Source: Sphingobacterium sp.
GTDB taxonomy: Bacteria; Bacteroidota; Bacteroidia; SpSt-205
Direction: 5' to 3'
NCBI GenBank assembly: GCA_028276345.1
Contig: JAPYWM010000048.1
Span: 1 to 8,524, forward strand
DNA: 8,524 nt
The position numbers and the translations under genes are program-made. The notes below the pieces were generated by a model. The model saw only the letters and a program-made list of their open reading frames with translations, was not told where the DNA came from and searched no databases. Shown here one piece after another: positions 1 through 6,368 of the stretch (position 1 is its first letter; the number at the start of each line of letters is the position of its first letter).

Positions 1-753
1 TACGCGCAAAAGCTGGGAATAGACACGACACAGCTTATTATTTCGCAGCCGGATTATGGGGAGCAGGCGCTGGAAATTGCGGATACCCTCATTCGGTCGG
101 GCGCGCTGGATGTGGTGGTGATTGACTCGGTAGCCGCTCTCGTCCCTAAGGCCGAACTGGAAGGAGAAATGGGCGATGCGAAGGTAGGCCTCCAGGCGCG
201 GCTCATGTCCCAGGCTCTGCGCAAACTCACCGCCTCTATCTCCCGCACTCGCTGCATCGCCATTTTCATCAACCAGCTGCGAGAAAAAATCGGCGGTATG
301 GCCATGTACGGCCCCAGTGAAACCACCACCGGCGGCAACGCCCTCAAATTCTACGCCTCTGTGCGGCTGGACGTGCGCCGCATCGGCGCCATCAAAGAAG
401 GCAATGATATTATTGGTCACCGAGTGCGTGTCAAAGTCGTCAAAAATAAAGTCGCCCCGCCCTTCAAAACCGCCGAGTTTGACATCCTATATGGTGAAGG
501 TATTTCTCGTATCGGCGAAGTTATTGATATTGGCGTGCAGTTGGGGATCATTCAGAAGAGCGGCTCCTGGTACAGCTATGAGGGTCAGCGCCTCGCCCAG
601 GGCCGGGAAAACCTCCGCGCTTTCCTCAAAGACCACCCCGAGCTCGTCGAAAAGCTGGAAAAGCAGATTCGGCCCCTCCTCATGCAAGTCACGGATGTGA
701 TCTTAGCCTCTACCCCGCTGGATGATATTGGCGCCGCTGAGAGTACCGAATAG
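1..753 (+). CDS. recA: RecA recombinase, 3' part (5' end outside window)
   Basis: RecA is the ATP-dependent strand-exchange protein of homologous recombination and the co-protease of the SOS response. The window opens in frame at the residue matching E. coli Tyr103, so the N-terminal region and Walker A lie upstream; 250 residues are visible. Walker B is LDVVVIDS (residues 36-43, D42 equivalent to E. coli D144). Loop L1 is around EGEMGDAKVGLQAR (54-67). The allosteric Gln is in FINQLREKIG (Q92), and the ETTTGGNALKFYASVRLD block is at 107-124. The C-terminal domain ends in an acidic tail (DDIGAAESTE). Loop L2 is unusual: it reads IGGMAMYGPSE where most bacteria have IGVMFGNPE, two residues longer, with Tyr at the Phe203 position and PS in place of NP. 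The reading frame is otherwise intact, so a sequencing error is unlikely. asd follows after 3 nt. Identity is certain. Confidence 0.98.
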   Translation, partial: YAQKLGIDTTQLIISQPDYGEQALEIADTLIRSGALDVVVIDSVAALVPKAELEGEMGDAKVGLQARLMSQALRKLTASISRTRCIAIFINQLREKIGGMAMYGPSETTTGGNALKFYASVRLDVRRIGAIKEGNDIIGHRVRVKVVKNKVAPPFKTAEFDILYGEGISRIGEVIDIGVQLGIIQKSGSWYSYEGQRLAQGRENLRAFLKDHPELVEKLEKQIRPLLMQVTDVILASTPLDDIGAAESTE

Positions 754-756
754 GCC

Positions 757-1740
757 ATGCGCATAGGGATTGTGGGGGTAACGGGGCTGGTGGGACGGAC
801 CTTTCTGTCGGCCCTTCCCCTCTATGGGTTTGATCAAGCCGAGGTGTACGGGGCGGCCTCGCAGAGGTCTATAGGGCAGCGTATCCCCTTCCGCACAGGA
901 GAGCTGGTGGTAGAAAGTATAGAGTCCCTGCTGCAAAAGAAGCTGGATGCGGTTTTCTTTTCAGCCGGAGCCGGTGTAAGCCGAGAATGGGCCATGCGCT
1001 TCGCCGAAAAAGGCATCTGGGTGATTGACAATTCCTCCGCATGGCGCTTAGAGCCGGGCATCCCGCTCCTCATCCCCGAAGTCAATCCCCACCACCTCGA
1101 TGGTTCCCGCCTCATCGCTAATCCCAACTGCTCGACAATTCAGCTGCTTGTGGCGCTGGCGCCGTTAGAGCGGGCTCTCGGCCTGGAACGGGTGTTGGTT
1201 TCTACCTATCAGGCCGTCACGGGTACCGGTCAGAAGGCCGTGGCTCAGCTTTTATCCGAGAGACAGGGCGAACCTGTCCAGGAGCCGGCTTATCCCTACC
1301 CCATAGACCTAAACTGCCTGCCCCAGTGTGATGTCTTTGCAGACGAGGGCTACACCAAAGAAGAGTGGAAAATCGTCCACGAAAGCCGGAAGATCTTAGA
1401 CCGGCCCGATCTCGCCATCAGCGCCACGGCTGTCCGGGTGCCTGTACTCGGTGGGCATAGCGAGTCCGTTTACGTCACGCTCAAAAAGCCCGCCTCCGTG
1501 GAAGACATACGCGCCCTTCTCTCGGCAGCGCCGGGCGTGGTGGTGCAGGACGAACCGGCAACGCGGACTTACCCCATGCCCCGCTACGTAGGCGGACAGG
1601 ACCAGGTCTATGTAGGGCGCCTGCGGCGAGACCCCAACGACCCCCGCTCCTTCTGGATGTGGATCGTAGCCGATAACCTCCGCAAAGGCGCCGCCACCAA
1701 CGCCCTCCAGATCGCCCAGCTCCTCTTACAAACCGCCTAA
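757..1740 (+). CDS. asd: Aspartate-semialdehyde dehydrogenase
   Basis: This cytosolic enzyme reduces beta-aspartyl phosphate to aspartate semialdehyde with NADPH, the branch point to lysine/diaminopimelate, threonine and methionine. The 327-residue length is normal for the family. The N-terminal Rossmann nucleotide-binding motif is GVTGLVG (7-13). The catalytic cysteine lies in ANPNCST (C125). The substrate-binding and general-base segment is RVPVLGGHSES (R227, H234). The C-terminal WIVADNLRKGAATNA helix (302-316) is typical of the family. The ATG sits 3 nt after the recA stop codon, and the protein begins directly with the Rossmann strand MRIGIVG, so the start is secure. No Shine-Dalgarno sequence is visible. 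It is probably co-transcribed with recA and the following glycosyltransferase gene. The three share no obvious pathway, so the arrangement may simply be compact packing. Confidence 0.96.
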   Translation: MRIGIVGVTGLVGRTFLSALPLYGFDQAEVYGAASQRSIGQRIPFRTGELVVESIESLLQKKLDAVFFSAGAGVSREWAMRFAEKGIWVIDNSSAWRLEPGIPLLIPEVNPHHLDGSRLIANPNCSTIQLLVALAPLERALGLERVLVSTYQAVTGTGQKAVAQLLSERQGEPVQEPAYPYPIDLNCLPQCDVFADEGYTKEEWKIVHESRKILDRPDLAISATAVRVPVLGGHSESVYVTLKKPASVEDIRALLSAAPGVVVQDEPATRTYPMPRYVGGQDQVYVGRLRRDPNDPRSFWMWIVADNLRKGAATNALQIAQLLLQTA

Positions 1741-1746
1741 GTCCCC

Positions 1747-3447
1747 TTGCGTGTCCTGCTGAGGCGCCAACAATCCCCCCTCATCCCCCTGAGCTTCATA
1801 GCCCTGCTTCTCATTATCTACAGCATAGGCTTAGGGCAGGTGCACCTCTTTGACTGGGACGAGATCAACTTCGCTGAGTGTGCCCGGGAAATGCGCGTAA
1901 GCGGCGAATACCGCTATGCACAGATAGGATTTTTGCCCTTCTGGGAGAAACCGCCGCTTTTTTTCTGGATACAAGCCGCTTCTATGGCCCTATGGGGCGA
2001 GACGGAGTGGGCCGCCCGCTTGCCTAATGTGCTCACCATGGGCATTACGCTCTGGCTCCTCTACCTCCTGGGCAAGCGCTGGCATGGCCCCTTCTTTGGC
2101 TGGCTCTGGGTATTTTTGTATGGTACGGCGCTCCTCCCAGCCTTTTATGCCCGGAGCGGCCTGATAGATCCGCTTTTCAATCTCTTTATGCTACTATCGG
2201 CTATGAGCGGTAGTCAGGCTTTTCGGGAGGGCGCTTCTCCATGGAAAGCGGGCCTCTGGACAGGCCTGTGGATGGCCCTTGCTACCCTCACCAAAGGGCC
2301 CGTGGGCATAGGCTTACCCGCCCTGGCGCTCCTTACTATGAGCCTTACCCAACGCCAGATCAAGGCCCTCTTCCAGATGGGCCTCACCGCCACTATACCT
2401 GTGATCCTCTTCATAGGCAGCTGGATAAGTCTGCTCTACTTCTCCGACAAAGGCCACCTGATTAGCGATTTCTGGGCGTACCAGTGGCGACTTTTTTCCA
2501 CAGCGGATGCAGGTCATGCAGGCCCCTGGTACTATCACGTGGTATTATGGCTGGTGGGGCTTCTCCCAGCTTCGCCCTGGGCTGTCATGGCCCTGCGCCG
2601 CCTGCGCCTTCCCCACCTCCCTATCCCAGCCCAAACCCTCCTTTGGCTTACCCTCTGGACGCTCGTCATCTTCTCCCTCGTCAAAACGAAAATCATTCAC
2701 TACTCCTCCCTGGGCTACTTTGGCGTGACTTACCTATCGGCGCTGGGCTGGCAGAGACATCGCAGAACTTCCCTGCCTTGGCTCCTGAGTGCAACAGGCC
2801 TTCTTATTCTGATGGTTTTTTCTATTCTGGTGCCACTTTTCATGAAGCAAACCGGTAGCTGGCTGGACTGGATAAAAGATGATTTTGCTCGCGAGGCGCT
2901 TCGGAGCCAGCCGGTGGCTTGGAGCGGCTGGGAAGGCTGGCCTGGCCTCCTATGCTTAGCCGCTCTGGGCCTTCTTTTCATAAAGCGCATGAGCAGGAGC
3001 CTGAGACTGCTGGGGCTGGGGGGCCTTACGGTAGTGTGGCAGAGCTTCGTGCTGTGGGTTTATGTGCCTCGGGCAGAAGCATATAGCCAAGAGCCACTCA
3101 TTCGGTTTTGCATGCAAGCGGCGTCGGAAGGGGCTGTCGTGTGGCCGCTGGGCTTTAAGAGCTATGCCCCTTACTTTTACGGGCGGATGATGCCGCCCCT
3201 TTCGCCGGGGCGCTGGGGAAGCGTGGCGGCCTTTGAGGCAGCTCTTTTGCGAGGGGAGGCTGGCCCGGTCTACTTCGTAAGCCGGGTGGATAGATACAAA
3301 CCGCTTGCGGAAGAGCTGGGGCTACGGCTCGTGGAGCAAGCAGGCGGCTACGTCCTCCTGGTGCCACAACCCCTCCCTCAAGAGGCGCGGTTCCAAAATA
3401 AGAGCCTTAGCGGTCTGCCCCGCCCCTATTTTAGAAAAAACGCATAG
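1747..3447 (+). CDS. ArnT/PMT-like membrane glycosyltransferase (GT39 family, GT-C fold)
   Basis: A 566-residue polytopic membrane protein. ArnT and PMT relatives use polyprenyl-phosphate sugars to modify lipids or proteins on the outer face of the inner membrane; the donor and acceptor here are unknown. Residues 11-30 form the first membrane helix. It is followed by the catalytic acidic motif DWDE (36-39) with AECAREM (43-49), as in ArnT relatives. EKPP (67-70), LTKGPVG (181-187) and KTKIIHY (312-318) are further family landmarks. About ten or more hydrophobic helices run to residue 440. A soluble C-terminal domain of about 125 residues follows, containing GFKSYAPYFYGR (469-480), a segment I recall from Bacteroidota members. 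The proposed start is TTG, 6 nt after the asd stop; the next in-frame ATG falls inside the catalytic motif region, and no better upstream start exists. The last 22 bp overlap the rhomboid gene on the other strand. Confidence 0.88.
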   Translation: MRVLLRRQQSPLIPLSFIALLLIIYSIGLGQVHLFDWDEINFAECAREMRVSGEYRYAQIGFLPFWEKPPLFFWIQAASMALWGETEWAARLPNVLTMGITLWLLYLLGKRWHGPFFGWLWVFLYGTALLPAFYARSGLIDPLFNLFMLLSAMSGSQAFREGASPWKAGLWTGLWMALATLTKGPVGIGLPALALLTMSLTQRQIKALFQMGLTATIPVILFIGSWISLLYFSDKGHLISDFWAYQWRLFSTADAGHAGPWYYHVVLWLVGLLPASPWAVMALRRLRLPHLPIPAQTLLWLTLWTLVIFSLVKTKIIHYSSLGYFGVTYLSALGWQRHRRTSLPWLLSATGLLILMVFSILVPLFMKQTGSWLDWIKDDFAREALRSQPVAWSGWEGWPGLLCLAALGLLFIKRMSRSLRLLGLGGLTVVWQSFVLWVYVPRAEAYSQEPLIRFCMQAASEGAVVWPLGFKSYAPYFYGRMMPPLSPGRWGSVAAFEAALLRGEAGPVYFVSRVDRYKPLAEELGLRLVEQAGGYVLLVPQPLPQEARFQNKSLSGLPRPYFRKNA

Positions 3448-3971
3448 GCCGTTCCAGCGCCCGCCCCACCCAGGTGCGCCCAATGGTCAATCCCATCTTC
3501 TCCCCTACTACCTGCATACAAACTGTAGGCCGCGTACAAAATCGCAAACAACCAGGCCGGCATCGGTATAAAAAATATCAGCAGCTTCATCTTTGGATAC
3601 AGCACAATCACAAAAAACACTACCGCCGATACCACCCCCGAAAACCCTATCCCTATTACCGGCGAATGCGGCTCACGCATCAGCATGGAGAAAAACGCAC
3701 TTCCCAATAGGCCCACTACAAGCAAAATCACGTAGTACTTTACACCCAAGAGCGTCTCGGCGTATCTGCCGAAGTTGTAGAAGACATACATGTTTATGAG
3801 GAGGTGCCAGATATTGGCGTGAAAAAAGGCATGGGAGAGAAGCCGGAACCATTCGCCGCGCACAAAGACAGCGTCTCGGTTGAGCCCGAAATCCCGGATA
3901 GCCTGTGGAATGAGCCACCCAAAAATAGAGAGACCGACACACACGGCAATGAGCGAGATGGTCACGGCCAT
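3426..3971 (-). CDS. Rhomboid family intramembrane serine protease
   Basis: Encodes 181 residues with about six membrane helices and little else, the minimal bacterial rhomboid core. Rhomboids cleave transmembrane segments of substrate proteins within the bilayer. All expected catalytic features are present. HLLIN (H56, N60) is the HxxxN oxyanion motif on the second helix, preceded by SHAFFHANI. GFSG (109-112) carries the nucleophile S111. HWAHLGG (163-169) supplies the catalytic H166, followed by the small-residue GAGAG helix. It is therefore predicted to be active, not a pseudoprotease. I chose ATG at 3971 over GTG at 3977 because a TAnnTTTG promoter box occupies 3984-3977, so a transcript would begin at about the ATG. 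The gene diverges from the DUF2795 gene and overlaps the glycosyltransferase gene tail-to-tail by 22 bp. The substrate cannot be inferred. Confidence 0.92.
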   Translation of the reverse strand: MAVTISLIAVCVGLSIFGWLIPQAIRDFGLNRDAVFVRGEWFRLLSHAFFHANIWHLLINMYVFYNFGRYAETLLGVKYYVILLVVGLLGSAFFSMLMREPHSPVIGIGFSGVVSAVVFFVIVLYPKMKLLIFFIPMPAWLFAILYAAYSLYAGSRGEDGIDHWAHLGGAGAGTAYAFFLK

Positions 3972-4005
3972 TGACACAAAGGTATGCGAAATATAAGTAT
4001 TTTTG
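3971..4005 (+). promoter_or_regulatory. Putative promoter of the DUF2795 gene, leaderless type
   Basis: TATTTTTG at 3998-4005 matches the Bacteroidota -7 consensus TAnnTTTG. A TTG (inside TTGACA) lies at 3971-3973, 24 nt upstream, slightly more than the usual spacing to a -33 element. The ATG of the downstream gene is at 4013, only 7 nt after the box, so the mRNA would have a leader of about 0-4 nt. The same eight bases, TATTTTTG, form the putative box of the outer-membrane barrel gene at 7124-7131. Confidence 0.5.
3977..3984 (-). promoter_or_regulatory. Putative Bacteroidota -7 promoter element for the rhomboid gene
   Basis: The - strand reads TACCTTTG, an exact match to the Bacteroidota sigma-70 -7 consensus TAnnTTTG. 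Its last base is 6 nt from the ATG at 3971. The expected transcription start, about 4-7 nt downstream of the box, coincides with the start codon. I see no clear TTG/TTTG -33 element at the usual distance. An eight-base motif with two free positions occurs by chance a few times in a window this size, so position is the main support. Confidence 0.5.
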
Positions 4006-4012
4006 CCCCGCT

Positions 4013-4237
4013 ATGTACTGGACGCTGGAATTGGCCTCCTACTTAGAGGATGCACCGTGGCCAGCCACCCGAAATGAGTTAATTGACTATGCCGAACGCA
4101 TCGGCGCCCCCATAGAGGTGATAGAAAACCTCAAAGAACTTCCCGACGATGATACCATTTATGAGAGTATTGAAGACGTGTGGCCCGACTACCCAACCCG
4201 GGATGAGTTCTTCTACTACGACGAAGAGGAGGAGTAG
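4013..4237 (+). CDS. DUF2795 domain small protein
   Basis: A 74-residue acidic protein that begins MYWTLELASYLEDAPWPAT and contains NELIDYAERIGAP, VIENL and YESIEDVWPDYPT. It ends in an aromatic and acidic tail (FFYYDEEEE). This is the compact, highly conserved DUF2795 form that I recall from many Bacteroidota genomes; its biochemical function is unknown to me. It has no signal peptide, membrane helix or cysteine motif, so it is probably cytosolic. The start is ATG at 4013: the family begins with this MYWTLELA segment, and an in-frame TTG at 3971 would add 14 non-family residues and lie upstream of the promoter box. The cytochrome b/Fe-S gene follows after 27 nt on the same strand, so co-transcription is possible. 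Confidence 0.88.
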   Translation: MYWTLELASYLEDAPWPATRNELIDYAERIGAPIEVIENLKELPDDDTIYESIEDVWPDYPTRDEFFYYDEEEE

Positions 4238-4264
4238 GGGAGGAATAACGTTCTGAGAGTTTGT

Positions 4265-5575
4265 ATGCTATCACAGGTAATTTTCGGGGTGGTGCTGGTG
4301 GGGGCGGTGGCATTGTTTGTCTATCATATTCGGCTGCTTAATCGGACGCTGAAGATAGGCCGCCCCTATGCGTTAGAGGGCCCGAGCAGTGCCCACTGGA
4401 TGCAGATGCTGCGGGTAGCGGTCTTCCAGCAGCGTATGATGGACCGCCCCATAGCTTCAGCCGCCCACTGGGTGATATATGTAGGTTTCCTCGTCATCAA
4501 CATAGAGGTCCTGGAAATCGTCATAGATGGCTTGACAGGTTCGCATCGGGCATTAGCGCCGCTCTTAGGCTCGGCGTATAACCTTATGACTGTGAGTGCA
4601 GAGGTGTTTCTGGCCTTAGTGTTTGTGGCGGCGGTCATATTCTTATGGCGCCGAAATATTCAGAAACTCCCCCGTTTTCACACGGCAGAAATGCGTGGCT
4701 GGCCGCCCCTGGATGCGAATATCATCCTCTGGACGGAAATCGGCCTCGTCTCAGCCCTCCTCATCATGAATGCCGCTGACTTCATCTTGCAGACTCGGGG
4801 CGTGCCGCCTTATGTCCAAGCCGGTGCCTTCCCTGTTAGCAGCCTCTTACGCCCCCTCTTTGAAGGTTTTTCCGATAATACCCTCATAGCAGTAGAACGC
4901 GCAGCCTGGTGGGTGCACATCCTGGGCATCCTCGCTTTCCTCAACTACATTCCCTTCTCTAAGCATCTGCATATTTTCCTGTCTTTCCCCAATACGTATT
5001 ATGCCCCGCTGGAGGTACCCGGCAAAATCCCCTCCAATCCCGCTCTCACCCCCACTATCAAAGAAGCGCTGGGCCTTCCCCTGGAAAACGGCACCGCTCA
5101 GCATAGCGGTGAGACCATCCCGCTCGGGGCAAAGGATGTAACTGAGCTTTCGTGGAAAAACCTCCTGGATGCCTACACCTGCACCGAATGCGGACGCTGC
5201 ACGTCCGTCTGCCCGGCCCACCTCACGGGGAAAAAACTATCCCCCCGCAAAATCATGATGGACACCCGCGACCGCTTAGAAGAAATCAAACGGGCCTATC
5301 ACAAAACCGGCCACTGGGAGCCTGACGGGCGCTCGCTCTTAGGCGATTACATTACGCCGGAGGAAATCTGGGCCTGTACCACCTGTAACGCGTGTGTGCG
5401 GGCCTGCCCTGTGCTGATCAATCCCGTCTCTATCATCGTGCAGCTGCGTGAGCACTTAGTCATGGAAGCTTCCCAAGCGCCCGAAAGCCTAAATGTGATG
5501 TTCACGAACTTAGAAAATAACGGTTCGCCTTGGGCGCTCCCAGCGGCAGACCGTGCCAAATGGATAGAAGCCTAA
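4265..5575 (+). CDS. Membrane b-type cytochrome fused to a 2x[4Fe-4S] domain (HdrC/HdrE-like, GlcF-type Fe-S oxidoreductase)
   Basis: A 436-residue protein with two parts. The N-terminal half (about 1-240) has several hydrophobic helices at about 1-22, 65-90, 108-127, 152-175 and 213-232. Histidines at H68, H218, H234 and H236 are suitable as axial ligands of b-type haems, as in NarI/HdrE-type subunits. The C-terminal half carries two classical 4Fe-4S motifs, CxxCxxCxxxCP, at C306-C309-C312-C316 and C371-C374-C377-C381, as in HdrC and the ferredoxin part of GlcF/LutB-type proteins. It probably passes electrons between the quinone pool and the CCG-domain partner encoded 1 nt downstream. The DUF2795 gene lies 27 nt upstream. 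The substrate is unknown. No flavoprotein gene is nearby, so a glycolate or lactate oxidase role cannot be claimed. ATG at 4265 begins directly with the first membrane helix; no Shine-Dalgarno sequence lies at a useful distance. Confidence 0.87.
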   Translation: MLSQVIFGVVLVGAVALFVYHIRLLNRTLKIGRPYALEGPSSAHWMQMLRVAVFQQRMMDRPIASAAHWVIYVGFLVINIEVLEIVIDGLTGSHRALAPLLGSAYNLMTVSAEVFLALVFVAAVIFLWRRNIQKLPRFHTAEMRGWPPLDANIILWTEIGLVSALLIMNAADFILQTRGVPPYVQAGAFPVSSLLRPLFEGFSDNTLIAVERAAWWVHILGILAFLNYIPFSKHLHIFLSFPNTYYAPLEVPGKIPSNPALTPTIKEALGLPLENGTAQHSGETIPLGAKDVTELSWKNLLDAYTCTECGRCTSVCPAHLTGKKLSPRKIMMDTRDRLEEIKRAYHKTGHWEPDGRSLLGDYITPEEIWACTTCNACVRACPVLINPVSIIVQLREHLVMEASQAPESLNVMFTNLENNGSPWALPAADRAKWIEA

Positions 5576-5576
5576 T

Positions 5577-6359
5577 ATGCCTGGTAAGACGCTATCTGCT
5601 TGGGTGAGCGAGGGCACGAAGCCCGAAGTTTTGTACTGGGTGGGATGTGCTGCCAGCTTTGACGATCGAGCACAGCGCGTGGCCCGCGCTTTTACTAAGC
5701 TCCTCGATAAAGCGGGCGTTACTTGGGGTATCCTCGGCACGGAGGAGTCCTGCACAGGCGACCCCGCCAAACGCGCCGGCAATGACTTCCTCTTCCAAAT
5801 GCTGGCCCTGCAAAACATCCAAACACTCAACGCTTACGAGGTCAAAACCATCGTCGCTACCTGCCCGCATTGCTTCAACACCCTGCGCAATGAGTACCCG
5901 CAGCTTGGCGGAAATTATGAAGTTTGGCACCATTCGCAGTACCTTTTGCACTTGATACAGACGGGGCGGCTCCAAGTGGATGGGGCGATTTCGCCGGATG
6001 GGGTGGTGGTTTATCATGATCCCTGCTACCTCGGACGTGGGAATGGCGAATATGAGGCGCCGCGGGAGATTTTGCGGCGAGCAGGCGCCCAGCTTCGGGA
6101 AGCGCCTCGCAGTAAAGACTTTGCGCTCTGCTGCGGCGCCGGCGGCGCCCAGATGTTCAAGGAACCCGAACCCGGCCATAAGGACATCAATATAGAACGT
6201 ACCGAGGAGCTTTTGGCGCTCAAGCCCGACCGCATTGCTGTCGCCTGCCCCTTTTGCATGACCATGATCACCGACGGCACCAAACATGCCGGCGTTCACG
6301 GAAAGGTCCCTGTCCAGGATATTGCTGAATACCTTGCACAGAGACTGGGCCTTATCTAA
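5577..6359 (+). CDS. CCG-domain Fe-S protein, HdrB/LutA-like
   Basis: A soluble 260-residue protein built from two CCG-type cysteine modules, as in heterodisulfide reductase subunit B, the C-terminal half of HdrD, and LutA/GlcF. The second module is complete: C150 in HDPCYLGRG, C185-C186-G187 in LCCGAGGAQMF, and C224-x-x-C227 in CPFC. In HdrB such modules hold noncubane Fe-S clusters. The first module has C24, then SCT at 58-60 in place of CCG, then C96-x-x-C99 (CPHC). It lacks one cysteine of the canonical pair and may bind a different cluster or none. The ATG lies 1 nt after the stop of the cytochrome/Fe-S gene, so the two are almost certainly translated together and form one complex. The pair resembles HdrDE split into two polypeptides with the cytochrome attached to the ferredoxin domain. 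The redox substrate is not evident. Confidence 0.88.
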   Translation: MPGKTLSAWVSEGTKPEVLYWVGCAASFDDRAQRVARAFTKLLDKAGVTWGILGTEESCTGDPAKRAGNDFLFQMLALQNIQTLNAYEVKTIVATCPHCFNTLRNEYPQLGGNYEVWHHSQYLLHLIQTGRLQVDGAISPDGVVVYHDPCYLGRGNGEYEAPREILRRAGAQLREAPRSKDFALCCGAGGAQMFKEPEPGHKDINIERTEELLALKPDRIAVACPFCMTMITDGTKHAGVHGKVPVQDIAEYLAQRLGLI

Positions 6360-6368
6360 TACCCTCCC

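Noticed and set aside
2111..2118. TATTTTTG promoter-like box within the glycosyltransferase gene
   Set aside because: It matches TAnnTTTG but lies in coding sequence with no gene start behind it. A few chance matches are expected in a window this long.
2484..2858. A 124-codon + strand frame within the glycosyltransferase gene
   Set aside because: It lies in another frame of a clearly coding region, is proline/serine-rich in a low-complexity way, and has no family resemblance or start signal.
3971..3998. E. coli-like promoter TTGACA with TATAAG (spacer 15) before the DUF2795 gene
   Set aside because: The spacer is short for an E. coli-type promoter and the organism looks like Bacteroidota. 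The overlapping TAnnTTTG box explains the site better, although TTGACA may still contribute its TTG.
4237..4264. AG-rich stretch GGGGAGGAATAACG as a ribosome binding site for the cytochrome/Fe-S gene, and AGAGTTTG as a promoter box
   Set aside because: The purine run lies about 20 nt before the ATG, too far for a Shine-Dalgarno sequence, and the second motif lacks the TA of the -7 consensus.
5592..6299. A 235-codon open frame on the - strand opposite the CCG Fe-S protein gene
   Set aside because: It is antisense to a gene with all expected cysteine motifs, shows no recognisable domain, and is explained by GC-rich codon bias keeping the opposite frame open.
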